Shown: positions 1-8,539, numbered from the stretch's first letter. The stretch is DNA of 33,074 bases from Alphaproteobacteria bacterium (GCA_005884685.1 VBAH01000107.1:1-33074); one strand, 5' to 3'. The notes: generated by a model from the sequence alone, not told the origin. Program-made: numbers and translations.

Positions 1-1
1 G

Positions 2-664
2 ATCGTCGACGACGACACCGAACTGCGCGAGGCGCTGGTCGAACAACTCGCGCTGCATGAGGAATTCGAGGCGGAATCCTGCGACTCCGGCACCAAGGGC
101 GTGCAGGCGGCGCGCAATGGTCACATCGACCTCGTGATCATGGACGTCGGCCTGCCCGACGTGGACGGCCGCGAAGCGGTGCGCATCCTGCGCAAGAACG
201 GCTTCAAGGCCCCGATCATCATGCTCACCGGTCACGACACGGATTCGGACACGATTCTCGGCCTCGAATCCGGCGCGAACGACTACATCACCAAGCCGTT
301 CCGCTTCGCCGTGTTGCTCGCGCGCATTCGCGCGCAATTGCGCCAGCACGAGGCGAGCGAGGACGCGGTCTTCACCATCGGCCCGTACACGTTCCGGCCG
401 AGTTCGAAGCTGCTGCTGAACCCGAAGGGCAACAAGGTTCGCCTGACCGAGAAGGAAACCGCGATCCTGCGCTATCTCTACCGCGCCGGGCAGCGGCCGG
501 TCTCGCGCGAGGTGCTGCTGCAGGAGGTGTGGGGCTATAATTCCGGCGTCACGACGCACACCCTGGAAACACACATTTACCGGTTGCGGCAGAAGGTCGA
601 GAAGGATGCCGGCGCGCCCGCGATCCTGGTGACCGAAGGCGGCGGCTACAAGTTGATGCCGTGA
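2..664 (+). CDS. OmpR/PhoB-family response regulator, 5' end cut by window
   Basis: DNA-binding response regulator of a two-component system. The reading frame is open from base 2, and the visible protein begins IVDDD, so only a few N-terminal residues are missing. The receiver domain shows the acidic pocket (DDD), the phospho-acceptor Asp in IMDVGLPD (visible residue 48), the switch Thr in MLTGHD and the conserved Lys in ITKPF. The C-terminal half is a winged-helix effector domain ending in the typical THTLETHIYRLRQK recognition-helix region and GGGYKL. No partner kinase is visible; it could lie upstream of the window. The stop is 13 nt before the next gene, which encodes a cyclic-nucleotide-binding protein, so the two are probably co-transcribed. 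The family is certain; the regulon is unknown. Confidence 0.95.
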   Translation: MVDDDTELREALVEQLALHEEFEAESCDSGTKGVQAARNGHIDLVIMDVGLPDVDGREAVRILRKNGFKAPIIMLTGHDTDSDTILGLESGANDYITKPFRFAVLLARIRAQLRQHEASEDAVFTIGPYTFRPSSKLLLNPKGNKVRLTEKETAILRYLYRAGQRPVSREVLLQEVWGYNSGVTTHTLETHIYRLRQKVEKDAGAPAILVTEGGGYKLMP

Positions 665-677
665 CGCGCAACAGCGC

Positions 678-1142
678 ATGACCATCGAGGACGACATCGC
701 CTTCCTGGAGCGTGTCCCGGCGCTGCGGCTGCTCGGGCGCGATGCGCTGCGCATTTTGGCGATCGGCTCGGAGAACCGCTACATCCACGAGGGCATCTCG
801 CTGTTCGGCGAAGGCGAGGATGCGGACGGCGCCTACGTGGTGCAGGAGGGCTCGTTCGAGCTTGTGTCGGCGAAGACCAGCATTCCGGCAAGTGTGGCCG
901 GGCCCGGCACCCTGATCGGCGAGCTTGCCCTGTTTACCGAAACCAGGCGGCCGGTGACGGCGACCGCGCGCGAGCCATCGAGCGTGGTGCGCATTCCGCG
1001 CCAGCTGTTCTTGAAAATGCTCGAAGGCTATCCGGATGCCGCGCGGCGCATGCGCGACGCGGTGGCGGCGCGCGTCAACCAGACCGCCGCGGAGTTCGCG
1101 CGCGTACGCTCGGTGCTGACAGGCGGGCCCGGCAGGAAGTGA
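678..1142 (+). CDS. Stand-alone cyclic-nucleotide-binding-domain protein
   Basis: A 154-aa protein made almost entirely of one cNMP-binding (Crp-like) beta-barrel. The segment LFGEGEDADGAYVVQEGSF matches the first barrel strands, and GTLIGELALFTETRRPVTATA matches the phosphate-binding cassette (GELAL...RPVTA) that contacts the cyclic nucleotide. There is no C-terminal helix-turn-helix, so it is not a classical Crp/Fnr transcription factor. It more likely acts as a small ligand sensor or regulatory partner. It follows the response regulator by 13 nt and overlaps the next gene, suggesting an operon. Whether it binds cAMP, cGMP or nothing cannot be told from sequence. Confidence 0.9.
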   Translation: MTIEDDIAFLERVPALRLLGRDALRILAIGSENRYIHEGISLFGEGEDADGAYVVQEGSFELVSAKTSIPASVAGPGTLIGELALFTETRRPVTATAREPSSVVRIPRQLFLKMLEGYPDAARRMRDAVAARVNQTAAEFARVRSVLTGGPGRK

Positions 1143-1444
1143 GCGCGCTGCGCCGCCGTGCCGCGATCGAAGCGGCGCTTCGTCAGCTCGCTCCCAAAAT
1201 CCCCGCGCACGAGTTCGGCGCGGTCATCGATCACGCGCTCGACAGCGAGGGGCTGAAGACTACCGCGCCCGCGAATGCCGCTTGGCTCGCGCTCGTCGCC
1301 TACGCGCGCCACGTATTCACCGGCTACGACGACCTGCTGGCGCAGGGCTACGATCGCGACAGCGCGCGCCATTTCGTGGTGGCCGAGATGGAGGCGGTGC
1401 TGAGCGGCTGGGGCGTGCGGCGCAAGCTGGGCGAAGACGTGTAG
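1139..1444 (+). CDS. Small DUF2293-like protein
   Basis: A 101-aa ORF with a GTG start that overlaps the stop codon of the preceding gene (GTGA), a configuration typical of translational coupling. The central and C-terminal part (residues about 50-95, with YARHVFTGYDDLL, GYDRDSARHFV and VLSGWG) resembles, from memory, the DUF2293 family, a small domain of unknown function. No signal peptide, membrane segment or catalytic motif is seen. Its stop codon lies within the first bases of a palindromic repeat (B1). The gene is probably real because of the coupled start and conserved-looking C-terminus; the family name is tentative and no function is proposed. Confidence 0.75.
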   Translation: MSALRRRAAIEAALRQLAPKIPAHEFGAVIDHALDSEGLKTTAPANAAWLALVAYARHVFTGYDDLLAQGYDRDSARHFVVAEMEAVLSGWGVRRKLGEDV

Positions 1445-1536
1445 CCCGCATGACATAAGCGCGGTCACGCGCGTCTTCGACGCGCTATGGCGTAATGCGG
1501 GGCCCCGGATTTCGGCTCACGCTCCATCCGGGCTAC
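1441..1536. repeat. Palindromic repeat B, copy 1 (with nested module C)
   Basis: The ends GTAGCCCG and CGGGCTAC form an inverted repeat. The left end supplies the stop codon of the upstream DUF2293-like gene. A 40-bp hairpin module (C) sits inside it, between CCCGCAT and ATGCGGG. Further copies lie at 2429-2544 and 19963-20031. Confidence 0.85.
1453..1491. repeat. Nested hairpin module C, copy 1
   Basis: Inner palindrome GCGCGTCTTCGACGCGC flanked by CATAAGCG and GCTATGG arms. Near-identical modules occur at 2491-2530 (opposite orientation) and 22453-22492. Confidence 0.8.
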
Positions 1537-1574
1537 GCGCTATACTCCGGACTGCATCCGCCAAGGGGGCGCCC

Positions 1575-2066
1575 ATGTTCGCGACACCGTTCACGTCGAT
1601 TCACACCATCCTCAGTCTGGTGGCGATCGTCGCCGGGATCGGCGTGATGGCGATGCTGCTCAACGACCGCAAACCCAACGTCGGCACCTTGGTGTTTCTG
1701 GTCGCCGCGATTGCCACCAGCGTCACCGGCATCCTGTTTCCGTTCACCAAGTTTCTCCCCTCGCATGGCGTCGGCGTCATTTGCCTGGTGCTGTTCGTGC
1801 CCGCATTGCTCGCGCAGTATGTCTACAATTTCGCCGGCGCGTGGCGCTGGATCTATGCGGTCTGCATGGCGGTGAACGTGTACTTCCTGCTGTTCGTGCT
1901 GATCACCCAGCTGTTCCTCAAGGTGCCGGCGCTGCATGCGCTCGCGCCGAATGCGCCGGATAATCCGGAGCCGCCGTTCGCGGTCGCGCAGGTGATCCTG
2001 CTGGCGCTCTTTGTGTGGCTGATTTGGAAGTCGGCGAAGAGCTTCCGCGGCGGCGCGGCGGCGTAG
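1575..2066 (+). CDS. Four-helix integral membrane protein of unknown function
   Basis: A 163-aa hydrophobic protein with four predicted membrane segments: residues about 8-28 (ILSLVAIVAGIGVMAMLL), 36-56 (VGTLVFLVAAIATSVTGIL), 66-88 (VGVICLVLFVPALLAQYVY) and 92-116 (WIYAVCMAVNVYFLLFVLITQLF), with a possible fifth near the C-terminus (AVAQVILLALFVWLIW). No charged catalytic motif is visible. The ATG follows a purine-rich AAGGGGGC stretch. Its stop is 2 nt from the convergent cupin gene. I recognise no named family with confidence. Small rhizobial inner-membrane proteins of this shape are usually annotated as hypothetical. Confidence 0.85.
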   Translation: MFATPFTSIHTILSLVAIVAGIGVMAMLLNDRKPNVGTLVFLVAAIATSVTGILFPFTKFLPSHGVGVICLVLFVPALLAQYVYNFAGAWRWIYAVCMAVNVYFLLFVLITQLFLKVPALHALAPNAPDNPEPPFAVAQVILLALFVWLIWKSAKSFRGGAAA

Positions 2067-2068
2067 CT

Positions 2069-2419
2069 CTACGCGATCTTCCTCGGCGCCGCGGTCTGCG
2101 CATCGCCGGTGTTCGGCGTGCCGGTCGGCTCGATCAGCAGGATGTGGACTTCCTCGCGCGCGACCGGGCGGTGCTCGACGCCTTTCGGCACGACGAACAT
2201 CTCGCCGGGGGAAAGCGTCACGGTGCGGTCGCGCAGCTCGATATCGAGCACGCCTTTGAGCACCAAAAAGAAATCGTCGGTGTCGTCATGCTTGTGCCAG
2301 ATGAACGCGCCGTTGAGCTTCGCGACCATCACGTCGTGGCCGTTGTAGGTCGTCACCGTGCGCGGCGAGAAGTAGTCCGAGAAGGTCGCGAGTTTTTCGC
2401 CGAGATTGATTTTTTGCAT
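2069..2419 (-). CDS. Cupin-domain protein
   Basis: A 116-aa single-domain cupin. Motif 1 is visible as FIWHKHDDTDDFFLVLKG (metal-ligand-type His-x-His...Glu/Asp pattern, here HKHDDTDD) and motif 2 as LSPGEMFVVPKGVEHRP (G...P.G..H). Small cupins of this type bind a divalent metal; substrates vary and cannot be inferred. The chosen ATG at 2419 is preceded by a GGGGGG ribosome-binding stretch. The frame stays open further upstream, but that extension translates repeat B and is unlikely to be protein. The gene is convergent with the membrane protein gene, only 2 nt apart. Confidence 0.9.
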   Translation of the reverse strand: MQKINLGEKLATFSDYFSPRTVTTYNGHDVMVAKLNGAFIWHKHDDTDDFFLVLKGVLDIELRDRTVTLSPGEMFVVPKGVEHRPVAREEVHILLIEPTGTPNTGDAQTAAPRKIA

Positions 2420-2428
2420 GCGCCCCCC

Positions 2429-2544
2429 GTAGCCCGGATGGAGCGAAGCGCAATCCGGGAGAAATCTGGCAGATGGAAGTCCCGGGTTTCGCCATAGCGC
2501 GTCGCAGACGCGCGTAAACGCGCTTATGGCTTCACCCGGGCTAC
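2429..2544. repeat. Palindromic repeat B, copy 2 (with nested module C)
   Basis: Begins GTAGCCCGGATGGAGCG and ends CACCCGGGCTAC. A complete inverted module C is embedded at 2491-2530. It lies between the cupin start and the 3' end of exodeoxyribonuclease III. Confidence 0.85.
2491..2530. repeat. Nested hairpin module C, copy 2
   Basis: GCCATAGCGCG ... CGCTTATGGC, in reverse orientation relative to copies at 1453 and 22453. It sits in the loop of repeat B2, between GGGT and ACCC arms. Confidence 0.8.
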
Positions 2545-2547
2545 AAA

Positions 2548-3369
2548 TTACGACACCTCGACCGTCGCCGTCACCGGCACGTGGTCGGAAGGCCGCTCCC
2601 AGCCGCGCGCGTGCTTGGCGATGTCGAGGCGCGAGACGCGGTCGCCGAGCTGCGGCGAAACCCAGATGTGGTCGAGGCGGCGGCCGCGGTCGGCGGCTTT
2701 CCAGTTCTCCATCGCGCGGTAGCTCCACCAGGTGTAGAGCTTCTCCGGCTCGGGGGTCAGCTCGCGCGCGATGTCGACCCAGTTGCCGATCTTGCGGAAC
2801 GCGGTCAGCTTCCCGGTCTCGACCGGCGTGTGCGAGACCACCTTGAGCATCTGCTTGTGACTCCAGACGTCGTGCTCCAGCGGCGCGACGTTGAGATCGC
2901 CGACGAGAATCGCGCGCGCGCCGCTGTGCGGGCGCAGCTTCTCCATCGCGGTGAGCTCGTCGAGGAATGAGAGCTTGTGGGCGAACTTCTCGTTGACGGC
3001 GGGGTCCGGCTCGTCGCCGCCGGCCGGCACATAGAAGTTATGCAAGGTCACGGGATCACGCCGGCCCGCCGTTTCGCCGAGCGTGACCGCGATGTGGCGG
3101 CAGTCCTGCTTGCCGCAGTAATTGTCGATGGCGACGCCCTCGAACGGCAGCCGCGAGAGCACCGCGACGCCGTGATAGCCCTTCTGCCCGTTGAGCGCCG
3201 CATGCGTGTAGCCGAGCCGGCGGAAGCGCTTCAGGGGAAACGCGTCGTCCGGGCACTTGGTCTCCTGCAGGCAGATCACGTCCGGCCGCACCGCCTTGAT
3301 GAAGCGCGCGACCAGATCGATGCGCAGCCGGACCGAGTTGATGTTCCAGGTGGTGACGGTGAGGGGCAT
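2548..3369 (-). CDS. xthA: Exodeoxyribonuclease III (AP endonuclease)
   Basis: A 273-aa member of the exonuclease/endonuclease/phosphatase superfamily. It removes 3'-blocking groups and cleaves abasic sites in base-excision repair. Family motifs are all present: TWNINSVR near the N-terminus, CLQETKCPDDAF (metal-binding Glu), GYHGVAVLSR, HNFYVPAGGDEPD, LVGDLNVAPLEHDVW (Asp/Asn of the active site), WWSYR, GRRLDHIWVS and the C-terminal SDHVPV (catalytic Asp-His). The start at 3369 gives the normal family length. The frame is open for another 37 codons, but that stretch is a translation of repeat A1 and should not be annotated as protein. Confidence 0.96.
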   Translation of the reverse strand: MPLTVTTWNINSVRLRIDLVARFIKAVRPDVICLQETKCPDDAFPLKRFRRLGYTHAALNGQKGYHGVAVLSRLPFEGVAIDNYCGKQDCRHIAVTLGETAGRRDPVTLHNFYVPAGGDEPDPAVNEKFAHKLSFLDELTAMEKLRPHSGARAILVGDLNVAPLEHDVWSHKQMLKVVSHTPVETGKLTAFRKIGNWVDIARELTPEPEKLYTWWSYRAMENWKAADRGRRLDHIWVSPQLGDRVSRLDIAKHARGWERPSDHVPVTATVEVS

Positions 3370-3380
3370 ATCCCAATTTT

Positions 3381-3471
3381 CGTCATGCCCGGCCTTGTGC
3401 CGGGCATCCACGTCTTGCGGGCTCATAGAATGTATAGACGTGGATGGCCGGGACAAGCCCGGCCATGACGA
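3381..3471. repeat. Palindromic repeat A, copy 1
   Basis: CGTCATGCCCGGCC ... GGCCATGACG with inner complementary arms GGCATCCACGTCT and AGACGTGGATGGCC. It lies between lolA and xthA. Other copies are at 13242-13355, 17661-17749 and 22388-22504. Confidence 0.9.
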
Positions 3472-3487
3472 AGTCCCCAATTCAGCG

Positions 3488-4267
3488 CTACTGAATGATC
3501 TCTTTGCGCGCGTAATTGATCACGAACATCGACGGATCGAGCTTCTTCGACGCGTCGAGGTTGGCGAGCGCGACCGTGGTGTCGAAGCCCTGCGGGTCGG
3601 TGATGGTCCACTGCTTGAGCTGCATGTCCTTCGCGGAGAACATCAGCAGCACCTTGTGGGTGCCGCCGAGCGTCTGCTTCTCCTCGATCTGCAGGCTGAG
3701 GAAGGTGTCGTCGGCGCCGACGGAAACCACGTTGGTTTCCTTCATCAGGTCGATGCGGTCGGCGAGCAGGAAGCGCAGCGGCGTTTGCGACAGCGGATAG
3801 AGGTCCTGCGTTTCGAGCTTGCGGTCGCGTACCACCACGGAGTTGCCGTCGGCCACCAGCTCGATCGGGCTCGGGGGGTTGTATTCGAAGCGGATGCGTC
3901 CCGGCTTCTGCAGATAAATCTTGCCGTCGGAACGCCGGCCGTCCGGGCCGATCTGCACGAAATCGCCGACCAGCGTCTGCACGCTCATCAGGTAGACGTT
4001 GACGCGGTCGATCAGCGCGCGCTGGTTGGCGTCGAAGGCGGTCGTGGTGCCGGGCTGCGAGAAGCCCGGAAGCTTGAACGGGAACAGGCCGCCGCCCTGC
4101 GCCGGCACCAGCTGCGCGGCTTTGCTGTCCGGAACGGCGGCGGGCGGGGGCGCGATGGCGGCCTTGGGACGCGGCGCAGGGGTCGGAACCGGCTGGCCGG
4201 CGGCCGCGGTCGCGGCCAACGCAAGCAGAGAAGCGCCGATCAGCGTGGCCGGGCTCGGTTTTCGCAT
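3488..4267 (-). CDS. LolA-like outer-membrane lipoprotein carrier protein
   Basis: A 259-aa exported protein. The N-terminus (MRKPS..LIGASLLALAATAAAGQ) is a Sec signal peptide. It is followed by a Pro/Ala-rich linker (about residues 24-60) and then the LolA-type half-barrel, with VQTLVGDFVQIGPDGRRSDGKIYLQKPGRIRFEYNPPSPIELVADG matching the family core. LolA shuttles lipoproteins across the periplasm to the outer membrane. The start at 4267 is chosen because it begins the signal peptide; an upstream in-frame Met would put polar sequence in front. It lies downstream of ftsK on the same strand, 124 nt away, and upstream of xthA. The long proline-rich linker is longer than in enterobacterial LolA. 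Confidence 0.88.
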   Translation of the reverse strand: MRKPSPATLIGASLLALAATAAAGQPVPTPAPRPKAAIAPPPAAVPDSKAAQLVPAQGGGLFPFKLPGFSQPGTTTAFDANQRALIDRVNVYLMSVQTLVGDFVQIGPDGRRSDGKIYLQKPGRIRFEYNPPSPIELVADGNSVVVRDRKLETQDLYPLSQTPLRFLLADRIDLMKETNVVSVGADDTFLSLQIEEKQTLGGTHKVLLMFSAKDMQLKQWTITDPQGFDTTVALANLDASKKLDPSMFVINYARKEIIQ

Positions 4268-4345
4268 CCAACTACTCCTGAGGGCCTCTCTTAATCGCCC
4301 CGCTGTGGCGATTTCACGGCTCTCTTTTCCGTTGCGCGTGACCGA

Positions 4346-4380
4346 CATCCCCGATCGGGTCGAGGACATGCTTTTCGGGG
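4346..4380. repeat. Partial copy of repeat E
   Basis: A roughly 35-bp stretch containing GGTCGAGGACATGCTTTTCG, nearly identical to one half of the complete copy at 28613-28684 (reverse strand). The other half is missing or decayed. It lies in the 124-nt gap between ftsK and the LolA-like gene. Confidence 0.75.
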
Positions 4381-4391
4381 ACCGCGCGTCC

Positions 4392-6878
4392 TCAATACTG
4401 TGCGTGCTCGGGCTCGCCTACGAGAATTTCGCGCTTTCCCGCATGGTTGGCGGCGCCGACGATGCCTTCCAGCTCCATTTTCTCCATCAGCGAGGCGGCG
4501 CGGTTGTAGCCGATCTGCAGCCGGCGCTGGATGTAACTGGTCGAGGCCTTGCGGTCGCGCATCACGATCGCGACGGCCTGGCTGTAGAGGTCGTTGGTCT
4601 GGCCCATCGCGGAGTTGTCGAATACCGCGCCGTCCTCGCCGTTTTCCTCGGGCTCGTCGCTCACGGTCACGGCTTCGAGGTATTGCGGCGTGCCCTGCGA
4701 CTTGAGGTGGCGGACGATCTTCTCGACTTCCTCGTCCGAGCAGAACGGCCCGTGCACGCGGGAAATGCGCCCGCCGCCCGCCATGTAGAGCATGTCGCCC
4801 TGGCCGAGCAGCTGCTCGGCGCCCTGCTCGCCCAAAATGGTGCGGCTGTCGATCTTCGACGTCACCTGGAACGAGATGCGGGTCGGGAAATTCGCCTTGA
4901 TGGTGCCGGTGATGACGTCGACCGAGGGGCGCTGCGTCGCGAGGATCACGTGGATGCCGGCCGCGCGCGCCATCTGGGCGAGCCGCTGCACCGCGCCCTC
5001 GATGTCCTTGCCGGCGACCATCATCAGGTCGGCCATCTCGTCGACGATCACCACGATGTAGGGGATGACGTCGAGTTCGAGATCCTCCTTCTCGTAGACC
5101 GCTTCGCCGGAGTCCTTGTCGTAGCCGGTGTGCACGGTGCGCGAGAGCGTCTCGCCCTTCTGTTTCGCCTCGGAAACGCGCGCGTTGTAGCCGTCGATGT
5201 TGCGCACGCCGAGCTTGGACATCTTGCGATAGCGCTCTTCCATCTCGCGCACCGCCCATTTCAGCGCCACCACCGCCTTCTTCGGATCGGTCACGACCGG
5301 GGTGAGCAGATGCGGGATGCCGTCATAGACGGAGAGCTCGAGCATCTTCGGATCGATCATGATCAGCCGGCAGTCGTCCGGGCGCAGCCGGTACATCAGG
5401 CTGAGGATCATGGTGTTGATCGCGACCGACTTGCCCGAGCCGGTGGTGCCGGCAATCAACAGATGCGGCATGCGCGCGAGATCGACGATCACCGGATCGC
5501 CGCCGATGGTCTTGCCGAGGCAGAGCGGCAGGCGCGCCTGCGTGTCGGTGTAGTCGCCCGATGCGAGCATCTCGCGCAGCAGCACCTTCTCGCGCTTGGG
5601 ATTGGGCAATTCGATGCCGATCGCGTTGCGTCCGGGTACGACGGCGACACGCGCGGACACCTTGCTCATCGAGCGGGCGATGTCGTCCGACAGCCCGATC
5701 ACGCGCGAGGACTTGATGCCGGGTGCGGGCTCGAGCTCGTACAGCGTGACGACAGGGCCGGGATGCGCGTTGATGATCTCGCCGCGCACGCCGAAGTCGC
5801 CGAGCACGCTTTCGAGCGCGGTGGCGTTCTCCTGAATGGCCTCGGTCGAGAGCGTTGCGCGATCGATCGCGCGCGGTGCCGCAAGCAGCGCGAGCGAGGG
5901 AAATTCATAGCTGCCTTTGCGTCGCGGCGCAGGCCGCGCGGCCGGCTTGACGCGCTTGCGCGGCGCGACGTCGATCTCCGCATCCTCTTCCTCCTCCTCG
6001 ATCTCCTCCGCCTGATCGGCGGCCGGATTCGAGTAAGGTTCGGCGTGCGGCTCGACCAGGGTGACGGCGGAGGGATCGTGGCGCAGCGGCACCACGCGAT
6101 GGCGCCGGCGCCAGGGAAGCAATGACCGGAGCAGTTCAAAGAGCAGCGCCGGGATGAGTGCGATGCGTGCCTTCACGCTGTAGAGGAAATGGTAGACCCG
6201 GCCGAGCGAGACGAGGCCCTGCGGCTCACGGTCTTCGTCTTCCTCTCTGTCGGCCGCACGCCTGGCCTTCCGGGCCGGCCGCTCGGCGGCCTCGTCCCCG
6301 CCACGACGCCAGCCGAAGCCGGCCGCGAGCGCGAGCGTGGCGAAAGCCGCAATCCCGATCACGATGGCGAGCGAAAAGCGCGGCACACCCGAGAGCGGCG
6401 CGCCGAAGATCCAGGCCGGCACGCGCAGCAAGGCGTCGCCGATCACGCCGCCGAGGCCGGTCGGCAGCGGCCACGATTTGCTCGCCGGCAGGCAGCCGGC
6501 AAATCCGGCGGCCGCACCGGCGCCGACGATCCACAGCATGAGCCGCAGGCGCTCGCGATCGAGCGCGCGATGCGTCAGCAGCCGCCAGCCCCAGGCCGCC
6601 ACCGGGAACAGCAATGCGATCGTCGCGATGCCGAGCAGCTGCATCATCAGGTCTGCGCCGATCGCGCCGGGCAGGCCGAGCATGTTGCGCACCGGCGCGT
6701 TCGTCGCGTGGCTGAGCGAGGGGTCCTGCACCGACCAGGTCGCGAGCGCGACCGCCGCGATGCCGGCGACGCCGATCAGCGTGGCGCCGATGATCTCGTG
6801 GAGGCGGCGGCGCAGCGCGGCGCGCAGCTCGTCGGAGAGCACGTCGGCCGCGGAGAATGTGTAGCGCATCGCCGGCAT
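4392..6878 (-). CDS. ftsK: DNA translocase FtsK
   Basis: An 828-aa septum-located ATP-driven motor that moves chromosome ends toward dif and activates XerCD. The N-terminal domain has about four membrane segments (residues ~30-50, 75-100, 112-130 and 168-190). It is followed by a charged acidic linker (~192-320, including [13 protein letters not shown]), shorter than in E. coli. The alpha/beta motor domain carries Walker A GTTGSGKS (~477-484), Walker [12 protein letters not shown] (~608-618), and the [12 protein letters not shown] and [20 protein letters not shown] motifs. A C-terminal gamma winged-helix domain (~755-820, with [15 protein letters not shown]) reads KOPS DNA polarity signals. 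It begins 3 nt after the stop of the aminotransferase gene, so the two are probably co-transcribed. Confidence 0.97.
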   Translation of the reverse strand: MPAMRYTFSAADVLSDELRAALRRRLHEIIGATLIGVAGIAAVALATWSVQDPSLSHATNAPVRNMLGLPGAIGADLMMQLLGIATIALLFPVAAWGWRLLTHRALDRERLRLMLWIVGAGAAAGFAGCLPASKSWPLPTGLGGVIGDALLRVPAWIFGAPLSGVPRFSLAIVIGIAAFATLALAAGFGWRRGGDEAAERPARKARRAADREEDEDREPQGLVSLGRVYHFLYSVKARIALIPALLFELLRSLLPWRRRHRVVPLRHDPSAVTLVEPHAEPYSNPAADQAEEIEEEEEDAEIDVAPRKRVKPAARPAPRRKGSYEFPSLALLAAPRAIDRATLSTEAIQENATALESVLGDFGVRGEIINAHPGPVVTLYELEPAPGIKSSRVIGLSDDIARSMSKVSARVAVVPGRNAIGIELPNPKREKVLLREMLASGDYTDTQARLPLCLGKTIGGDPVIVDLARMPHLLIAGTTGSGKSVAINTMILSLMYRLRPDDCRLIMIDPKMLELSVYDGIPHLLTPVVTDPKKAVVALKWAVREMEERYRKMSKLGVRNIDGYNARVSEAKQKGETLSRTVHTGYDKDSGEAVYEKEDLELDVIPYIVVIVDEMADLMMVAGKDIEGAVQRLAQMARAAGIHVILATQRPSVDVITGTIKANFPTRISFQVTSKIDSRTILGEQGAEQLLGQGDMLYMAGGGRISRVHGPFCSDEEVEKIVRHLKSQGTPQYLEAVTVSDEPEENGEDGAVFDNSAMGQTNDLYSQAVAIVMRDRKASTSYIQRRLQIGYNRAASLMEKMELEGIVGAANHAGKREILVGEPEHAQY

Positions 6879-6881
6879 GAT

Positions 6882-8084
6882 TTATCCGAGTACCTTGACC
6901 ATTCGATGCAGCGCCTCGGCGGTGGTTGCGCGGTCCTGCACCATCGCGACGCGGATGTAGCCCTCGCCCGGATTGGAGCCGTCGGCCTGCGGGCGCGCCG
7001 CGTAACTGCCGGGCACCACGCGCACGCCCGCTTCCTTCCACAGCTTCAGCGCCGCAGCTTCGCTGCCGCCTTGCTGCGACACGTCGAGCCAGAGGAAAAA
7101 GCCGCCGGGCGGGCGCTGGTAGCCGTAGCGGTTGCCGATGATCTGGTCGGCGAGATCGAACTTGGCGCGATAGAGCGCGCGGTTTTCCTCCACGTGCGCT
7201 TCGTCGTTGTAGGCGTGAATCGCGACCTCCTGCGCCGGTACCGGCACCTGCGGGGCAGACACCGCGCGCAGGTCGAGGAACGGCTTGATGAAGCGCTTGT
7301 CGCCCGCCACGAACCCGATGCGCAGGCCCGGCAGGCTCGAGCGCTTGGAGAGCGAATTGAACACCGCGACGTTGGCGAAGTCGTTGCCCGCGACCTCGAG
7401 CGCGCCGGCGGGCGGCTCCTTCCAGTAGATCTCCGAATAGCACTCGTCGGCGAACAGCATGAAGCCGTGCTGCTGCGCGAGCCGCGCGGCGCTCGCGAGG
7501 TAATCGCGGCTCGCGACCGAGCCTTGCGGGTTCGCGGGCGAAGCGAGATAGAACGCGACCGTGCGGGCGAGCAGGGGTTCGTCGAGCGCGTCGAGGTCGG
7601 GCAGGAAGCCGTTCTGCGCCGTCGCCGGGAGATAGACCGGCTCGCATTCGGCCGCGACCGCACCCGCCGAGTAGGGCGCATAGAACGGGTTCGGCACCAG
7701 GATCGCCGGCTTGCCGGGGCGTTCGCCGGCGAGGCGCTTGGCCGCGATCGCGGCGAGGAACAGGCCCTCGCGCGAGCCGCCGAGGACGAGGATTTCGGTC
7801 AACGGCGCGATCGGCCGGGGCAGGCGGTAGCGGCGGCCGAGCCAGCCGGCGACGGCCTGGCGGAAGCCGTCGGTGCCGGCGTTGCCCGGATAGCGGCCGA
7901 ACGCCGCCGTGTGCTGCGCCAGAACCGGCGCAACGAAAGGCGGCACCGGGTGCTGCGGCTCGCCGACCGCAAGATTGATGGCCGGCATTCCGGGCGGCGT
8001 GTCGCCCAACAGGTCGGCCAGCCGCATGAACGGCGAGCGTGCGTCGGGGACCCGAGCGGGAGTGGCGCGTTCGGTGACGGTCAT
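6882..8084 (-). CDS. Class I/II PLP-dependent aminotransferase, DapC-like
   Basis: A 400-aa fold-type I aminotransferase. Visible motifs are INLAVGEPQHPVPPF near the N-terminus, YPGNAGTDGFRQAVAGWL, LGGSREGLFLA, PANPQGS, FADECYSEIYW (PLP-contacting Asp/Tyr) and FNSLSKRSSLPGLRIGF, where Lys247 is the Schiff-base lysine. The N-terminal INLxxGEPxH signature and length resemble N-succinyldiaminopimelate aminotransferase DapC (lysine/diaminopimelate pathway), but related rhizobial enzymes are often left unassigned, so substrate is inference. The ATG at 8084 gives the DapC-like length; another ATG at 8027 is possible, and ribosome-binding signals are weak for both. ftsK follows directly. Confidence 0.88.
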   Translation of the reverse strand: MTVTERATPARVPDARSPFMRLADLLGDTPPGMPAINLAVGEPQHPVPPFVAPVLAQHTAAFGRYPGNAGTDGFRQAVAGWLGRRYRLPRPIAPLTEILVLGGSREGLFLAAIAAKRLAGERPGKPAILVPNPFYAPYSAGAVAAECEPVYLPATAQNGFLPDLDALDEPLLARTVAFYLASPANPQGSVASRDYLASAARLAQQHGFMLFADECYSEIYWKEPPAGALEVAGNDFANVAVFNSLSKRSSLPGLRIGFVAGDKRFIKPFLDLRAVSAPQVPVPAQEVAIHAYNDEAHVEENRALYRAKFDLADQIIGNRYGYQRPPGGFFLWLDVSQQGGSEAAALKLWKEAGVRVVPGSYAARPQADGSNPGEGYIRVAMVQDRATTAEALHRMVKVLG

Positions 8085-8190
8085 GAGCCGATTACATGGC
8101 GGGAACGCCCCGCCGGACCAGGGTCCCGACACCATAGGAGCGGGCAGGTTAAGGCGCGATTAACCAATGGGGGGAGGAGGGTGAATGACC

Positions 8191-8264
8191 CGCTCGTCCC
8201 CGCGAAAGCGGGGACCCAGTCCTTTGGCGAAGAGCTGGATTCCCGCTTTCGCGGGAATGAGCGG
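8191..8264. repeat. Palindromic repeat D
   Basis: Two hairpins in tandem: CGTCCCCGCGAAAGCGGGGAC and ATTCCCGCTTTCGCGGGAAT, with outer CCGCTC / GAGCGG arms. A single copy in this window, in the gap upstream of the aminotransferase gene. The GCGAAAGC core resembles widespread proteobacterial intergenic repeats. Confidence 0.8.
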
Positions 8265-8287
8265 AGATTGGATTGGCGCCAACAAGC

Positions 8288-8419
8288 TCAATCAGGTTCA
8301 ATACCGAGCTTGCGTAAGCGCCTGCGAAACTCGGTAAGCGTCAGGGTCTTTGGTTCCGCTTCGCCAATCGGCGCTCTACTCCGGCAACCCGATCGGCCGA
8401 AAGCCCGATTCCGTGTCAT
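8288..8419 (-). other. Possible 43-codon ORF overlapping antitoxin fragment
   Basis: A short ORF whose ATG overlaps the stop codon of the antitoxin-like ORF upstream (ATGA), the same arrangement as the intact antitoxin/toxin pair at 9350-9353. The product would start MTRNRAFGRSG and end with a basic helix-like stretch (TLTEFRRRLRKLGIEPD). I recognise no family. It could be the decayed remnant of a toxin reading frame, a real small protein, or chance. Support is only positional. Confidence 0.25.
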
Positions 8420-8532
8420 TCGTCCGCGGCGGCCACGACTTTATCCGGCACAAACTCGCCGCGCTCGGCTTGTGCGAGTCCGTCAAGGATGGCGGCACGC
8501 GTGGCGTCATCAATCGGTGGAAGCTTGCGCAT
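8416..8532 (-). pseudogene. Truncated antitoxin paralogue (38 codons)
   Basis: A short ORF encoding a protein whose segment from IDDATRAAIL to VAAAD aligns with the C-terminal half of the antitoxin at 9350-9577, with about 22 of 32 residues identical. The N-terminal half, which would carry the dimerising/DNA-binding part, is absent, and an in-frame stop lies a few codons upstream of the ATG. An AGGGGTGA stretch sits about 8-15 nt before the ATG, and the ATG lies 7 nt beyond the stop of the YkgJ-like gene, so it could still be translated. It is either the remnant of a duplicated toxin-antitoxin unit or a mini-antitoxin that retains a toxin-binding tail. Confidence 0.6.
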
Positions 8533-8539
8533 CCGCCAT

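Noticed and set aside
3370-3480. N-terminal extension of xthA to 3480
   Set aside because: The extra 37 codons are translated palindromic repeat A; homologues start at the TWNINSVR region.
3999-6125. 708-codon plus-strand ORF opposite ftsK
   Set aside because: Antisense shadow caused by strong GC bias at third positions. Its product is rich in His/Arg/Asp/Leu with no domain, while the minus strand encodes a complete FtsK.
8191-8264. Possible CRISPR-like repeat
   Set aside because: Only two hairpin arms around the GCGAAAGC core, with no regular spacers or further units. It is a dispersed palindromic repeat.
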